Origin: Pomphorhynchus laevis
Lineage: Eukaryota > Acanthocephala > Palaeacanthocephala > Echinorhynchida > Pomphorhynchidae
Assembly (NCBI GenBank): GCA_012934845.2
Contig: WNNJ02003657.1
Span: 1 to 64,000 of the forward strand
Length of the DNA: 64,000 nucleotides
Reading direction: 5' to 3'
A model generated the notes under the pieces. The model did no database searches. It saw only the letters and a program-made list of their open reading frames with translations, and was not told where the DNA came from. A program made the position numbers and the translations under genes. Below are positions 40,530-52,856 of the stretch, one piece after another; position 1 is the stretch's first letter, and every line of letters begins with the position of its first letter.

Positions 40530-43500
40530 TATAGTGATATGCTCCTCGATATTTCGATCAATTATCTATCGATATTCTCTGCATTCCAAATCCTGGCACT
40601 TTGACTCTAAAGATCTTGCTATTCGTCGTCTATGTCGCTCTTGTTGTTCTCTAGTTTAATCAGTTCGTCCAATTGTCTTTCATATATACTGCTTCTAACC
40701 ATGGCGGTATTATTGTCATTGCTCGTCACTCAATGTCTCTACGTAAAATTAACGTTAACATCCGTTACACTTCGTTCGAATTACTCATATGCAGATTATT
40801 AACTCTTTTTCTTCTGGAAATTGTTATTATATACCGTCCAGGTTCAGTTGCCCCCTTACGTATGTTCTTTAACGACCTTGCAGATCTTATGTATCACTGT
40901 TTATTGTCTTATACTCTTTATATTGTTCTCGGTGACTTTAACATTCGTCTTGATCGCCCGACTGACTCTGACTCTATCACTTTGACTAATTTTTTTCTGA
41001 TTTTAACCATAAATTACTTTCAAAAAGCCCAACCCATATTCTCGGCGGTGCTCTAGACATAATTGCTGTTCCTAACTGCTTCAATGACTATACCTCCTTG
41101 AAATTGGTGATCCTGGTTTGTCCGATCATTTCCTTGTCACTCTTACTCTTACTCGTCATCATCCTCCTTCTCCGCCTCTACCATTATTATCAAGTCGACC
41201 CTGGAAACTTATCGATATCCCTATATTCTGCACAGCCTTACTCAATTCTCCACTCTTTTCATTTCCTCTTAACTATCTTTATCCCTATGATCTCATCATT
41301 TTGTTTGATTATGAACTTACAAACATCCTTATTAACCTTCTGGCTAATCGACCACGACGTTTTCAGCGGTCGCACCATGCTCCCGGGTTCGATTCAGACA
41401 GTAGTCTTTCTAAGCGTCGGCTCCTTTACTCTTTTCGTGTGTTTACTCGTTTTCTTAAACGTTGTCTAACCTAACTCACTCCAAATCTCTGTGCTTCCTA
41501 TCTTTCTCTCCGCCGTTCGCATCTCATTCTTATGCAAACTGATGATATCAGCATTCTGTTTGATTCTGAACTTATATCTATCATCAATAACCTTCTCCCT
41601 AGTCGACTCCGACATTCTCAGCTTGCACCATGCTCCATGGCTGGATTCTAACTGTAGTCTTTCTAAGCGTCGACTCCTTCACTCTTTTTGTGTGTATAAT
41701 CGCTTTCTTAAACGTTCTCCCAACTCACCCCCTCCAAATCTTCGCGATTCCTACTTTTCTCTACTCCGTTCACATCTCATTCTTATACGTACTAAACGTA
41801 CTCTCTTCTGGCGAAATCAATTCGAGTCCTGTTCCAACTCTAAATCTCATTGAAAAATCTTAAACTCAATTATTTCACGATCATCTACCCCTTGTAACAT
41901 AAATCCAGATGAATATTCCTCTTATCTGCAATCTAAGCTATCTAATTTAATTTCCGTTCTACCCATACCCATATGTCCGTTGTATACTATCATCTATTTA
42001 AATACTTCCCACCCAGATTTATTCCACCTTCTCGTTTCGTCTGACGAAGTTTCTTCGGTTCTTCTGTGATTACCTAATAAAACCTCTCCTGCTAACCCAA
42101 TTCACAACCACTTGCTTAAAAAATCTGCTCATCTATATCACCCTTCCTAACCACTTTGTTCACCTTGTCTATCCGCAACCCTAAATTTTCTTCAAACTAG
42201 AAATGCGCCAGTGTTCGCCCACTCCTCAAAAAGCAATCTCTTGAGCCTTCACTACCATCTTCGTACCTTCCTATCTCACTTCTCATAACCCTCTCTAAAC
42301 CCCTTGAGCGTCCTCTTCTCAAGCAAGTTAATGCATATCTGTTTTCCTTTAACTTGTTCCCTCCCTACCAAGCTGCTTTTCGCTCTAATCACTATACTGA
42401 AATTGCCTGGCTTAAAGCTTATAACGATTTACTCATCTCGCGCGATCAAAATTATGTAGTGTCATAGTTTCTCTTGATCTCTCATCTGCTTTTAACATCG
42501 TCGATCACGCGATTCTTCTACATCGTCTTCGTCATGATTATGGATTCCCTTTACACACTGTGGATTGGCTTTCTTTATATCTATCAAACCGAATTTTCGC
42601 GTTTGTTCTACCTCTTCTTTTTCCCATCCTTCTTCCATCCCGTCCGGTTTATCACAAAGCTCCGTATTAAGCCATTTGCTTTTCCCTCTTCTCGGTGATT
42701 TGTCTTCTATCTCATACATTTAATTTTCATGTTATGCAATATGCTGATGACATTCTTATCTATGCTCACGCACCTGCTTATCGTATTCGTGATTTTAGTG
42801 TTTCTGCTTCCGACTGTATTGTCTCAATTTCCAATCATCTTTCTTCCCTTTGCCTTTCTCTGAATCCTGATAAATCTAAAATTATGTAGATCCTACATTG
42901 ACGCTTCGGCCTAGAACCTACATCCGTCATTAAATTCTACAATTCTTCCTATCGTTGGCAATCTCGTTTTATTAGGCTTCCATTTCGACAGCAGACTTTC
43001 ACTTAAACTTTTCGTTAGAGATAAACTACGTTCATCTACCTTGATACGCCGCAACCTCCGTCAAGTTCGTAGATTGATCGATTTCCCTTCTTGTACGACT
43101 CATATTTTCTCTCCTTTTTTCTAGACTCGATTATTGTCTTAGTCTATTTTCCAACTAACCTAAATCCACCCTTCTTCCCCTACAACGCATCGTCAACGCA
43201 GCCTTCCGAATTCTCCTCCGTCTTCGTCGTTTTGATCATACATCCTACCATCTTGCTTCTCTCGATTGGCCTACCATTTATTCTCGTGTTCAAATTCATC
43301 TTTTTCTCATTGCTTTTCGCGTTATAACTTTTCCTACCCCTTCATTTCTCAACCTTCCTTTTATCGACAATTCTCGTCCTGATTACTGCTCTTTGCGTTT
43401 CCGTAATTCCCTTCTTTTACATGCCCCAAACTACTCTACATCTTTTGGCATCCATTCCTTCGTTGTGGCTGCTCATCTCTCATGGAATCAATTGCCTAAT

Positions 43501-43690
43501 CATATCCGCCAATCAACATTAATAGCGTGCTTCAAACGCCTAATCGGATGTCATTTAAACAATTAATTAATAAACCTGTATGACTTATGCTGTGTGTTTT
43601 TTGTTAGTGGAATTGTAAGTTTGCAGCTGTCACGCATTGGCCACATTAAATAAATTATTATAAATATATAGATAAAATTGAATAAATAGA
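40530..43690 (+). mobile_element. L2/CR1-type non-LTR (family A), long decayed copy with endonuclease
   Basis: It begins with endonuclease sequence (GGIIVIARHSMSLRK, EIVIIYRPGS, YIVLGDFNIRLDRPTDSD at 40700-40980). Then come the long linker (SKRRLLHSFCVYNRFLKRSP) and the RT with motif A near 42470 and motif C at 42730 (VMQYADDILIYAH). Thumb and tail run to about 43560. The 3' stem-loop region (GCAGCTGTCACGCATTGGCC, 43623-43642) is decayed. The linker carries an internal duplication (41340-41470 against 41590-41720). Many frame changes show an old copy. It lies in the 7.7-kb Smad intron in the sense orientation. Confidence 0.85.
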
Positions 43691-43754
43691 ATTAAGAATT
43701 TTGATTAATCGAAATTATTTAAAAGTACGGACATATCTATATTTAGACAAATAA

Positions 43755-43862
43755 AATGATTCCAATGGGAGGTAATAGTAGATCAATTATAGCTGACTTA
43801 TTTTTAAGCTTTATAGAATATGAATTTGTTCATAACTGTTTAAAAACTAAATCTAAAGTGAC
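43755..43862 (+). mobile_element. Permuted PLE, short RT fragment
   Basis: CCAATGGGAGGTAATAGTAG, ATTATAGCTGAC and TTTTTAAGCTTTATAGAATA match PMGGNSSPIIADLFLSFIEY. Both ends are broken. Confidence 0.75.
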
Positions 43863-44327
43863 CAAATTTATTTAAGTTACCAATTTATTTAAGTTACTCA
43901 ATTTTCAAAGATAATAGTGTAAAATATATTAGCTCATAAGTCTGAAGGCTGAAGGTCCTGGAAAATAACGACACTTGAAAGCATTTTGCCACAGTATTGG
44001 ATCAGATTTATTAAAACCTTTTGGATTGTAGTTTTGTACTTATGATGGCGAAATGCAGGTTAAAAAGTATGTTTCAAATTGGTTAAAATAAGGTATGCTG
44101 TAACTTGGTTCAGAACAAAGCGTCATGAAGGTTGGAAATGATTGTTAAGTTGGAGATGGTACGGGGCGCTGCACCGTTCAATAAAATTTTATTTTTATTA
44201 AATAAATATATTTTATTTAAACTTTACAAAAGTTAAAATAAAATATTCGCATTAAAAAAAGAAAATCATAATTTCGCTTAAAATTATGAGCGTGTAATTA
44301 ATTTTCGTCTTTACTGCTTTTTTGTAG

Positions 44328-44402
44328 GCAATCCTCCGTCCTACAGTACCTTGATGTTAAATAAGCACGATTCTCATCATCCACCTTTGTATGATCTAAA
44401 AG
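44328..44402 (+). CDS. Smad2/3-like: Smad2/3-type gene, second linker exon with PPxY motifs
   Basis: The 75-nt exon (acceptor TTTTTTGTAG, donor AAAAG/GTATATG, phase 1 at both ends) encodes GNPPSYSTLMLNKH and then PPLYDLKG. PPSY and PPLY both fit the PPxY motif through which Smad linkers bind WW domains of Nedd4/Smurf-type ubiquitin ligases. The following intron is 48 bp (44403-44450). The exon directly precedes MH2. Confidence 0.85.
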
Positions 44403-44410
44403 GTATATGA

Positions 44411-44716
<306 letters not shown>

Positions 44717-45101
44717 TAATACTTTCAGAAATTTTTTGCAATTTTTATAAATAACAAAGAGCTTTTCGAACAAATTTTGTGCTTTAAATTGAAAGCAATT
44801 TTCATAATCAGTTCTTTAGTGATCTTTATGCGCTCTTAAAATAAAAATTGTCAAATTGTAAAGTAAACGAACTATTAAATATAGCTTAATAATATTAATT
44901 ATTATATAATTATTATATTATTAATGTAATTAAATATTCCTGATAATGACAGATTCGCTTTATTGAAATATTGAAAATAAATTCAATTTTCATTTGATAT
45001 GTGTCGTTTTTCATGCCAATAAAATTAAGGAAAAGCCTGCAGATCTTATTTCAATTCAAGGATTTTGAATTATAAATAATTTTCGATCCATATATTTTTG
45101 A

Positions 45102-45287
<186 letters not shown>

Positions 45288-45344
45288 TAACAATTTTTTT
45301 ATAATTTTTAACACTTTTTGTAAAACAAACATCTAAAAATTTAA

Positions 45345-46265
45345 TACATAGGTTCATACGTAGTGATTTTAAAACCACTTTCTGTCTATATGAATAAAAT
45401 ACTTAAAGTAATTAAAGCACACTTTAAAAAATATTGCAAGGTAATTGAAAATAGTACTGGTATAAAACACCAAGACAGTATTAATTCTACAAAAGAATTT
45501 TTAGAACAGACAAAAGGAATAAATTTTCAAAATATAAATACATACGATTTTAGTACGCTTTATAAAAATCTAGATTTGGTAGATATTAAAGAAGCGTTAG
45601 TAAAATTAATAAATCCTTTTTTGGAAAAAGATATACATATATATGTTATAATAATTATAACGCATATCTAAAAAAATTAAACCATCAAGTAAATATAAAT
45701 ATATGGATAAAATTGAATTAATAGAATCCTTAAATATTTTAATAAATCAAAATTATTTAAAGGAAGGGACATCTATATTTAGACAAATAAAAGGTGTTCC
45801 AATGGGTGGTAATAATAGCCCAATTATAGCTGACTTGTTTTTAAGCTTTATAGAATATGAATTTGTTCATAACTGTGTAAAAACTAAATCTAAACAATAT
45901 AAATATATGAAATATATGTTTCGATACATTGATGATATATGTGTATTTAATTCTTGCAATTTTTATTCAATAATTCTAATAATTTTTATTCAAAACCAAT
46001 ATTAATGATAAAGAAGGTGTATATCTAGATATGAACATTAAATTAACATTAACTAAAACCAATATTAATTTATATCGTAAAGTTGACATTTAAATTTACA
46101 AGAAACATATTTTTGCATGAGCATTCATGCATACCATATAATATAAAATATAATACATTAAATAATGAAATTTTAAGAATTGCAACAATATGTAATGATA
46201 TTGGCTTTCTTCAAAATCATTTAAATAATTTAATAGATACATATTTTAATATGTATCTATAGGGG
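45345..46265 (+). mobile_element. Permuted (Naiad-type) PLE, RT half, in Smad intron
   Basis: Plus-strand frames encode VILKPLSVYMNKILKVIKAH, STKEFLEQTKGINFQNINTY, DFSTLYKNLDLVDIKEALVK (palm start), FRQIKGVPMGGNNSPIIADL and FRYIDDICVFNS (catalytic). A broken C-terminal part follows and ends with GGGGCCGAAACGTGATAGCA. The 5' end, with the nuclease part, is missing. One short deletion replaces the sequence after YIDD. It lies in sense orientation, starting about 60 bp after the Smad donor. Confidence 0.85.
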
Positions 46266-46484
46266 CCGAAACGTGATAGCATAGAATGATTAGCATGATT
46301 TTGTATTTTTTATTCTAATTTCGCGTTTCTCGTATATAGAAACTTACAAAAAATATATTTTTAGTGAAACCCTTTTGTGCACTTTATAAAAAAATATACC
46401 CAATATGCGTATGGAAATTACGCATATTGGGAATTACCGCAACTTGTATTATCTTTATATTAAAGGGATTTTCTGTAAAAACTA

Positions 46485-47690
46485 AACCTCAAATCGTCCT
46501 TTGTAAATTTTATTTTTATTTTTAATTTTATTAAGTTTTCCAATTTTTTATGATGTATTTAAGCTTTCGCTGTTAATCAGCTTTATAAAGTAATCATTTA
46601 AGTTATTATATAACGAGTTGTAAATCTTATTTTTGTCGTTGTTATTATTTAATCTATATTTATACCCTTTTGATAGCAGCCTTCTTAATCACAATTGTTC
46701 ATTAATTCTAGATTATGGGTACATATATGTTCATTTGTTTTATCCAAACTAAGAATTTTACAATTGCATTCTGTTTCCATTATGTTTCTAATATTATCGT
46801 TACATATTGATTTTAATTCTTTATTATAATTACAAATTTTTCGTCCTAATGGTGGTAGGAGTTTATACCTTATTTTAGGAATATATTTACTTAAATCTGA
46901 CCCTATTATTTCTTTACTTTTAGAATTATTTAAAAGTCCGGCTATATTTATGTTATCCAGACATTTATTAATGAAGTTTATGGTTAATGTATATTTTCTA
47001 TTGTTATTATTTACATTTATTGTACGATTATAGTATTTTGTATTACAATAACTGTCTATTATACAACTTAGCCTATCATAGTCGTTAATTAATTTTTGAT
47101 TTATTGAACATATGATATCTTTTGAAAAACTTCTTATATTTACATAAAGATCTTTTAGCTTATTATCACTTAAAAGTTGAGCGTTTTTATCCAAAAATAT
47201 TTTTTTTCTAATATTTTTTATTATACTACTTCTGCCAATTCCTTGAACCAAGTCATTCAATCCTAATGGATACATGGAATTAAGCGTTTTAATCCAAAAA
47301 TCTTCTTTTTCTAATAGCTTTTGATTTAATATTATCTTATTTTCTTCAACAATATGTTCTAAAATAAATATCTTACAATATCCTATATCATGTCCAATTA
47401 ATCTCATATGTTTATGATATATAGTTTGAATATTATGCTGTATATTATAAATGTGTCGCCTAAACCTAGTTTTAAGCATTTGATATGTTCTTCCTATATA
47501 TTGCAATCCACATGTACATTGTATTAGATAAACTACACCTGCGGTATTGCAGTTGCATATCATTAATATTTAATGAAAAACATTTGTTTGTCGTATTAGT
47601 TACAATACAATTATTATTTTTAACATCATAAACTATACAATTTTTTTCTATTACATTTAAAAGATCTGAAATTAAAATCATAGGAAGAAT
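46485..47690 (-). mobile_element. Permuted (Naiad-type) PLE, N-terminal GIY-YIG part, in Smad intron
   Basis: A 292-residue minus-strand frame (47563-46685) starts MICNCNTAGVVYLIQCTCGL and QYIGRTYQMLKTRFRRHIYN, a GIY-YIG nuclease (VVYLI...QYIGRT) with paired cysteines. EKEDFWIKTLNSMYPLGLND follows, then a long Asn-rich region and ETECNCKILS...HICTHN. A cysteine-containing stretch lies upstream in another frame (47681-47572: NNNCIVTNTTNKC). The matching RT linker follows at 46680-46485, so the nuclease precedes the RT, as in the fuller copy at 52857-55150. The element is cut off before the RT. Confidence 0.85.
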
Positions 47691-47729
47691 TTAAAAAAGA
47701 AACATGCAGAGAAAAAAGAAATCTGGTCG

Positions 47730-49090
47730 TTCCAGTCAGTCGTCTTTTCCCATTCTACGGCCCCGGGTCCAGCGGGATAAGAGCACTCTAGCCAATCCAA
47801 CACGCCGCTCTCCCACTGAACCATCCCGGGTCTTTCACCCCACGAAGAATTCAATCGAGGCGGACTATGCTCGGTAATCTCGAGATGAGGAGCTTGAGAA
47901 ACCTTAGTTTTCGCTCAGAAGGACGTCTTCTCGAAAAGAAGACTAATCCTGAGATAGCTTAAGTACTCCAGAGGCGCACTTGGGTTTCCCATTCAAGTAC
48001 AGATATTGAGCCCGTTTTAGGGATCACCTAGCTTTCTTTAGGATACGTTTAAGTCTATCCAGGTCAGCTTTCGCAGACCAATTCACCGTAACGGTGAACA
48101 CCAGATATTTTACTCGACTCCTGAAGATGGTAAGTGGTTGAGGCTGCAAAATGGAGGAGAGTGCAGAGAGTGCTAGTCTCTTAAGTTTCTTTTTTGTTGG
48201 TAGGGATGTCCCACCTGCGATTTGTTTGAGTTTAAAATAAGATTGGATAAGGGTGACTGCTCTTTTAACCTAAAAAAGTAACGGCTGATGTCCGAGACTA
48301 CATATTTGTACCTGCGTTCAGAAAACAGGGATGTGGTATCATCAGCGTATACTACAAGATGCTAATCGCGTTTAAATGTCTTGAAAGTGAACTCGGTGGG
48401 ATCAAGTTACGTCTACATAAATGGTCGCGGATTCTACGTGCAAACGTATTTTCGTAAATTGAGATGAGAGAGTTCTGAATCGAAATAGGCCGCAGGTCTT
48501 TAGAACATGAGGCTTGATTACGTTTTGGTAAAAAACTCTACGACTTATATTGATGCCGGCTACATCGGAAGGTGAGGCTAAAAGCAATGTGACGGCCACT
48601 TCTCTTCTTTGATCGGCTGTCAAAAGCTGACAGACCCGAGAAGATAGTGGAGCGACGGATTTGGAGGTGCCCGGAAGTGACCCTGAGGAATTGAGGATAT
48701 TTGTAACAGATAAATCCCTGCTCCTGGAATCACACCAAGGCGGGATTGGTTGGGGTAATTAAGTGGCTTCATAATTATGTAGGGATAGTGACTCTTCAAA
48801 ACATTATCAAGGCCTATACTACCAATCCAGCCTAATGCTATATTCTTCCAACGACAAACTTCTCTTTCCTGAATATCTTCTTAAAGGAAGACTGAGAAGG
48901 GTTAAGACGAGCAATACTCGCCCTATCCCGACTCAGCTGGAACCAATATCTAGTGCGCCAGTATTCATTCGAGAGTGCCTGTCTTGCGGAAAAGAGAGAT
49001 TGGGAAGGTGAAGCATTTTAGCTAGGAACTTGAGTTTCGTCGGAGTGGGATTGTAAATGCGACCTTTATAAGTATAGAAAATTTTCTAGT
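47730..49090 (-). mobile_element. Element J relative, 5'-truncated, in Smad intron
   Basis: On the minus strand, 48623-48402 encodes MTADQRREVAVTLLLASPSD and VAGINISRRVF, matching ORF2 of element J (LTADQRREVAITILLATPSD). The match runs from the post-endonuclease region (about 49090) through damaged RT to the C-terminal end near 47740. The RT catalytic block is largely absent, since 48400 joins near motif C sequence at 48340. Old, with many frame changes. Confidence 0.8.
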
Positions 49091-49758
49091 AACATCATAG
49101 AGTACTAAATCAGTACTACAGCTTCACCAAAAAGGATCATTAGCAAAAGCACTGGCAAATGCCAGCGCAGGTCTCTTTAATATCGCCTAACTTTTATTTA
49201 AGGAGAGTAAGACCATTCTGCGTGAATTTCTTGTAAAACATGTAAGCCAGACGCGAAAGAATGACGAATGCCGTTTCGTCATCACAATGACTCATCAGTG
49301 CCAGATCCCTCCCACTACTGGATGCATTCCTTCTCTGCATTTCGACTCAAAATGAGTCGAAATTCGACATTGTAATAATATTCATGAGTTATCACTTTAC
49401 ACACTGATTGATAAATTTATCGATTCCTATATTTTAGTTATATCCTCAATTTATATTTCACTGTTAGTAATCGATAGTCGTTCAATTGACACATTGAACA
49501 TACCAAATAATATACATTATTTGGTATATAGTATACATACCAAATAATTGTCTGTATACTATATACTATTGATGTATATAAATAAATAACATATAGTACA
49601 TATCGAACTGTACGGTATACGATAAGTATTAAAGAAACTATTTGTAGTTCATAAATACGAGTAGCAATGTGAATGTAATTTCCTTTAATACAAATCTATT
49701 GTTCAGAATTAGTTGAAAGCAAAATATCAACTTCAAAACATTTTTCATTGTTCTACAT
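49090..49758. other. Intronic, no gene recognised
   Basis: Between the J relative and the PDI fragment. At 49498-49570 the palindromic TACCAAATAAT/ATTATTTGGTA motif recurs. 49640-49758 is probably the 3' flank of the PDI fragment. Confidence 0.5.
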
Positions 49759-50334
49759 TTATTCTTTGGCTGGAACGGATACTGAATCCTTTTCAACTGT
49801 AGGCTTGGATTTATCCTTGTCCACAATTGCTGATTCAGATATTCCTCCAGTTTTAAGAAACACGATAAAACTTTCTAAAGTACGATTTCCGCCATAAACA
49901 ATTGGCTGAATATTTTCACCTTTTGAGAATAACATAATTGTCGGGAAGCTGCGAATAGAGATAGAACGTGGTATTTCGTTAAGTGCAGCATCAATTTTAG
50001 CGACGAAGACATCTGAGTGATTTTCGAAATGAGTACTGAGCAAATTGTACACATATTCCAAACGCTGGCAAATACCACACCAGGGTGCATAAATTTCCAC
50101 AAAAACAACTTTCGATGGATCATGTGATACAGAAATGATATTGCTCTGTACAAGAGTTTTGACTGGACAACTGTTCCAATCTTTCGACAACTTCTGTGAT
50201 CTGTATTGAGGCTAAATTTTGTTATCTAAACACTTTTGAACGAAATGCGTTAGATTAACGGCGCCTATTTCATTCTCATTGTCTACATTGTACTTAATCA
50301 AATCGCCTTTAATCTTGATAAGACGAATGGCCGG
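49759..50334 (-). pseudogene. Protein disulfide isomerase fragment (b' end and a' domain), antisense in Smad intron
   Basis: The minus strand reads PAIRLIKIKGDLIKYNV, HFVQKCLDNKI, an in-frame TAG (50214-50212), then PQYRSQKLSKDWNSCPVKTL. The thioredoxin-fold a' domain follows: VFVEIYAPWCGICQRLEYVY, FVAKIDAALNE, FPTIMLFSKGE, YGGNRTLESFIVFLKTGG. This aligns without gaps to the C-terminal third of animal PDI. The active site is CGIC instead of CGHC, and the protein ends VSVPAKE with no KDEL-type retention signal. The homology starts abruptly at 50334 with no intron. A truncated retrocopy or relic of an old gene is likely; a working enzyme is not. Confidence 0.85.
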
Positions 50335-50599
50335 TAAAAATTAAATATTTAATATTATTTGTTGGCTATTTTTTAATTATTGAAAAAATATTACGCAAAT
50401 TTTAGAATAAAAATCAGGCATCAAACTTAAAAAGCACCAGCCCTTGTAAGGCCGATGACGATGATGATATCATATTTTATATTAAATTATAATATCTGTA
50501 AATAGAAAATAACAATCTTTCCAACTTGCAAGTAGTAATCCTTTAATTAGATCAATTGCGATAATCTTTTGAAAAATAACTCTGTGAAAGAGTTTTCAC

Positions 50600-50715
50600 T
50601 GGACCATTATTTTATTTTATTATTTAACTATTTAATTTTGATTTAGCATTATTATGTTTTGTTTATTTTAGAATTATATTAAATACGTAGACTCAGTTAG
50701 CTGATTTGATTTGAC
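50600..50715 (+). mobile_element. Permuted-PLE 3' terminus, next to Smad exon
   Basis: TTTTGATTTAGCATTATTAT, GTTTTGTTTATTTTAGAATT and ATACGTAGACTCAGTTAGC match the 3' end of the AT-rich PLE family (compare 60990-61095). It ends about 40 bp before the splice acceptor at 50753. Confidence 0.75.
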
Positions 50716-50737
50716 TTGTTTTATAGTTCTAAATTAA

Positions 50738-50926
<189 letters not shown>

Positions 50927-50929
50927 TAA

Positions 50930-51061
<132 letters not shown>

Positions 51062-51285
51062 CAATTTATAGTTTTTCTAGACATCCACAAGAAAATTTAA
51101 TTTTCCTTTTGTCCAAAAAGTTCACTTCTTATTGACCAAAGATTAACAACCAAAAATGCTATTTTTAACTAAAAATATAAAAAGATAATTTATTTTTATG
51201 TTTCGATGTTGCTTCATCAGAAACAGAAACAGCATTTTTTCTGATGTGCACTTTGATTTCTTATGATACTGCAGCAACAAGCTAA

Positions 51286-51291
51286 AATAAA
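51286..51291 (+). promoter_or_regulatory. Possible polyadenylation signal of the Smad gene
   Basis: AATAAA 225 bp after the Smad stop, before the repeats resume. It is the first canonical hexamer that I noticed downstream of the stop. Confidence 0.4.
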
Positions 51292-51539
51292 GCCATTTTA
51301 CTTTGCGTCGAGGAATAGCGGCCAGTACCTGATGACACAGCAGTTCATTTTGATGATCTCTCTTCTTTATACAACGAATATTATTTATTATTTAATTCAA
51401 AACAATTGACTTTTATTTTAAATTTCAATTTCTTATTTAAAATAGATATAAATTATATAATAATTAGTAATTAGTAATAATTAGTAAACTCTAATCCTTA
51501 TAATCTAATCCTTAAAATCTCATATTATTATTTATTATT

Positions 51540-52270
51540 TATCTTTATTTTTGAAAAGTCATCCTCCTGATGACTTCTAATCCTTTTTCTTATACATCGA
51601 CTGTTATTTATTAGTTAATTCATAAAAATTGACTTTTGTTTTAATTTTAAATTTTTTATTTTAACTTGATATTATTAATTATTTATTCTGTATTTTTTAT
51701 TTATATCGTAAAGATGACATTATTAAATTTACAAGAAACATATTTTTGCATGAGCATTCATGCATACCATATAATATAAAATATAATACATTAAATAATG
51801 AAATTTTAAGAATTGCAACAATTTGTAATGATATTGGCTTTCTTCAAAATCATTTAAATAATTTAATAGATACATATTTTAAACTAGGTTACTATAAAAA
51901 TAACATCAAGCAGAAAATAGTAAAATATATAAATCAACACAATAATATAAAGAATAAATTTAAAATCATTAGCGGGAAATTTGTATGTATGGAATACGAT
52001 ATTAGAATACTATACTATACAAATTTCATCGGAGAAAATTCACTTATTTGGCCCACTGCTATGTTTGGTAGTGGAATAGAGACCTTTAGTTCTTATTCTG
52101 ATACATCGTCTATAAGGGGCCGAAACCTGATAGCATAACAGTTCCTCCTGATCACATCTAATTCTTATTGTGATACAACGTCTGTTTTTTATTAGTCAAT
52201 TCATAAAAATGACGTTTATTTTAAATTTCAAGTTTTTTATTTTAACTTGATTTAAATTATAGAAAATCTA
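51540..52270 (+). mobile_element. Permuted PLE, RT C-terminal end joined to termini
   Basis: A terminus fragment (CCTCCTGATGACTTCTAATC, 51560-51690) leads directly into RT C-terminal coding sequence (MHEHSCIPYNIKYNTLNNEI, ICNDIGFLQNHLNNLIDTYF; 51746-52138). That frame is open to GRNLIA and overlaps the 3' signature GGGGCCGAAACCTGATAGCA (52115-52134). The usual AT-rich 3' region follows. A terminus upstream of coding sequence suggests a tandem or circularly permuted PLE arrangement. Confidence 0.78.
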
Positions 52271-52856
52271 AAAACAATTATTTATTTTACAGGCAGATGT
52301 TATGCGCTTTGAAACGGAAGATCAGTTTCGCCTTTTGCCATGCGACATCCTTATGCCTTCGCGGTTTTCGGTCGTCGCGTGGTATGCCAACGACTAATAC
52401 AACGTTGACATACACAACTTAGAATTTTATTTCGTGTGGAGCAGAGAGTTTTCACACCGATGCAGTAGTATAACATGTGCACAGATAATCCGTAGGATTA
52501 ATCAGATATTTGCTGAAGAAAACAGTTTGTGTTACATTAAATAATAAATTAAATTATTATAAAAATATCTGAATTTTATTAAGCATTATTTTTAATAATT
52601 TGTTTGTGTAAATATAATTTATTATAAATTGATTGTTCACTCATATTAGATTATTTATTAGTGGAGAGAGAAGTAAAACATTTATTTATTCATCTTCAGG
52701 AGATGATAGCAGTAGGCTATTGAAAATTCAATTAAATATTTTACTTCACTCTGTCCACTAATAAATAAAGTAAATATAATAATTTATTTAAAAAATTTCA
52801 ATTATAAATTTAAAATTGATATAAATATAAATTGTATAACATTATTATATCGTATA
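52271..52856. other. No gene recognised
   Basis: AT-rich, with a 40-bp near-palindrome at about 52660-52765 (TTTATTAGTGGAGAGAG against CTGTCCACTAATAAA). Confidence 0.5.

Noticed and set aside
50205-50220. The TAG in the PDI fragment as part of an intron
   Set aside because: Sequence on both sides aligns to PDI without a gap and there is no GT donor with the right phase, so a nonsense change is simpler.
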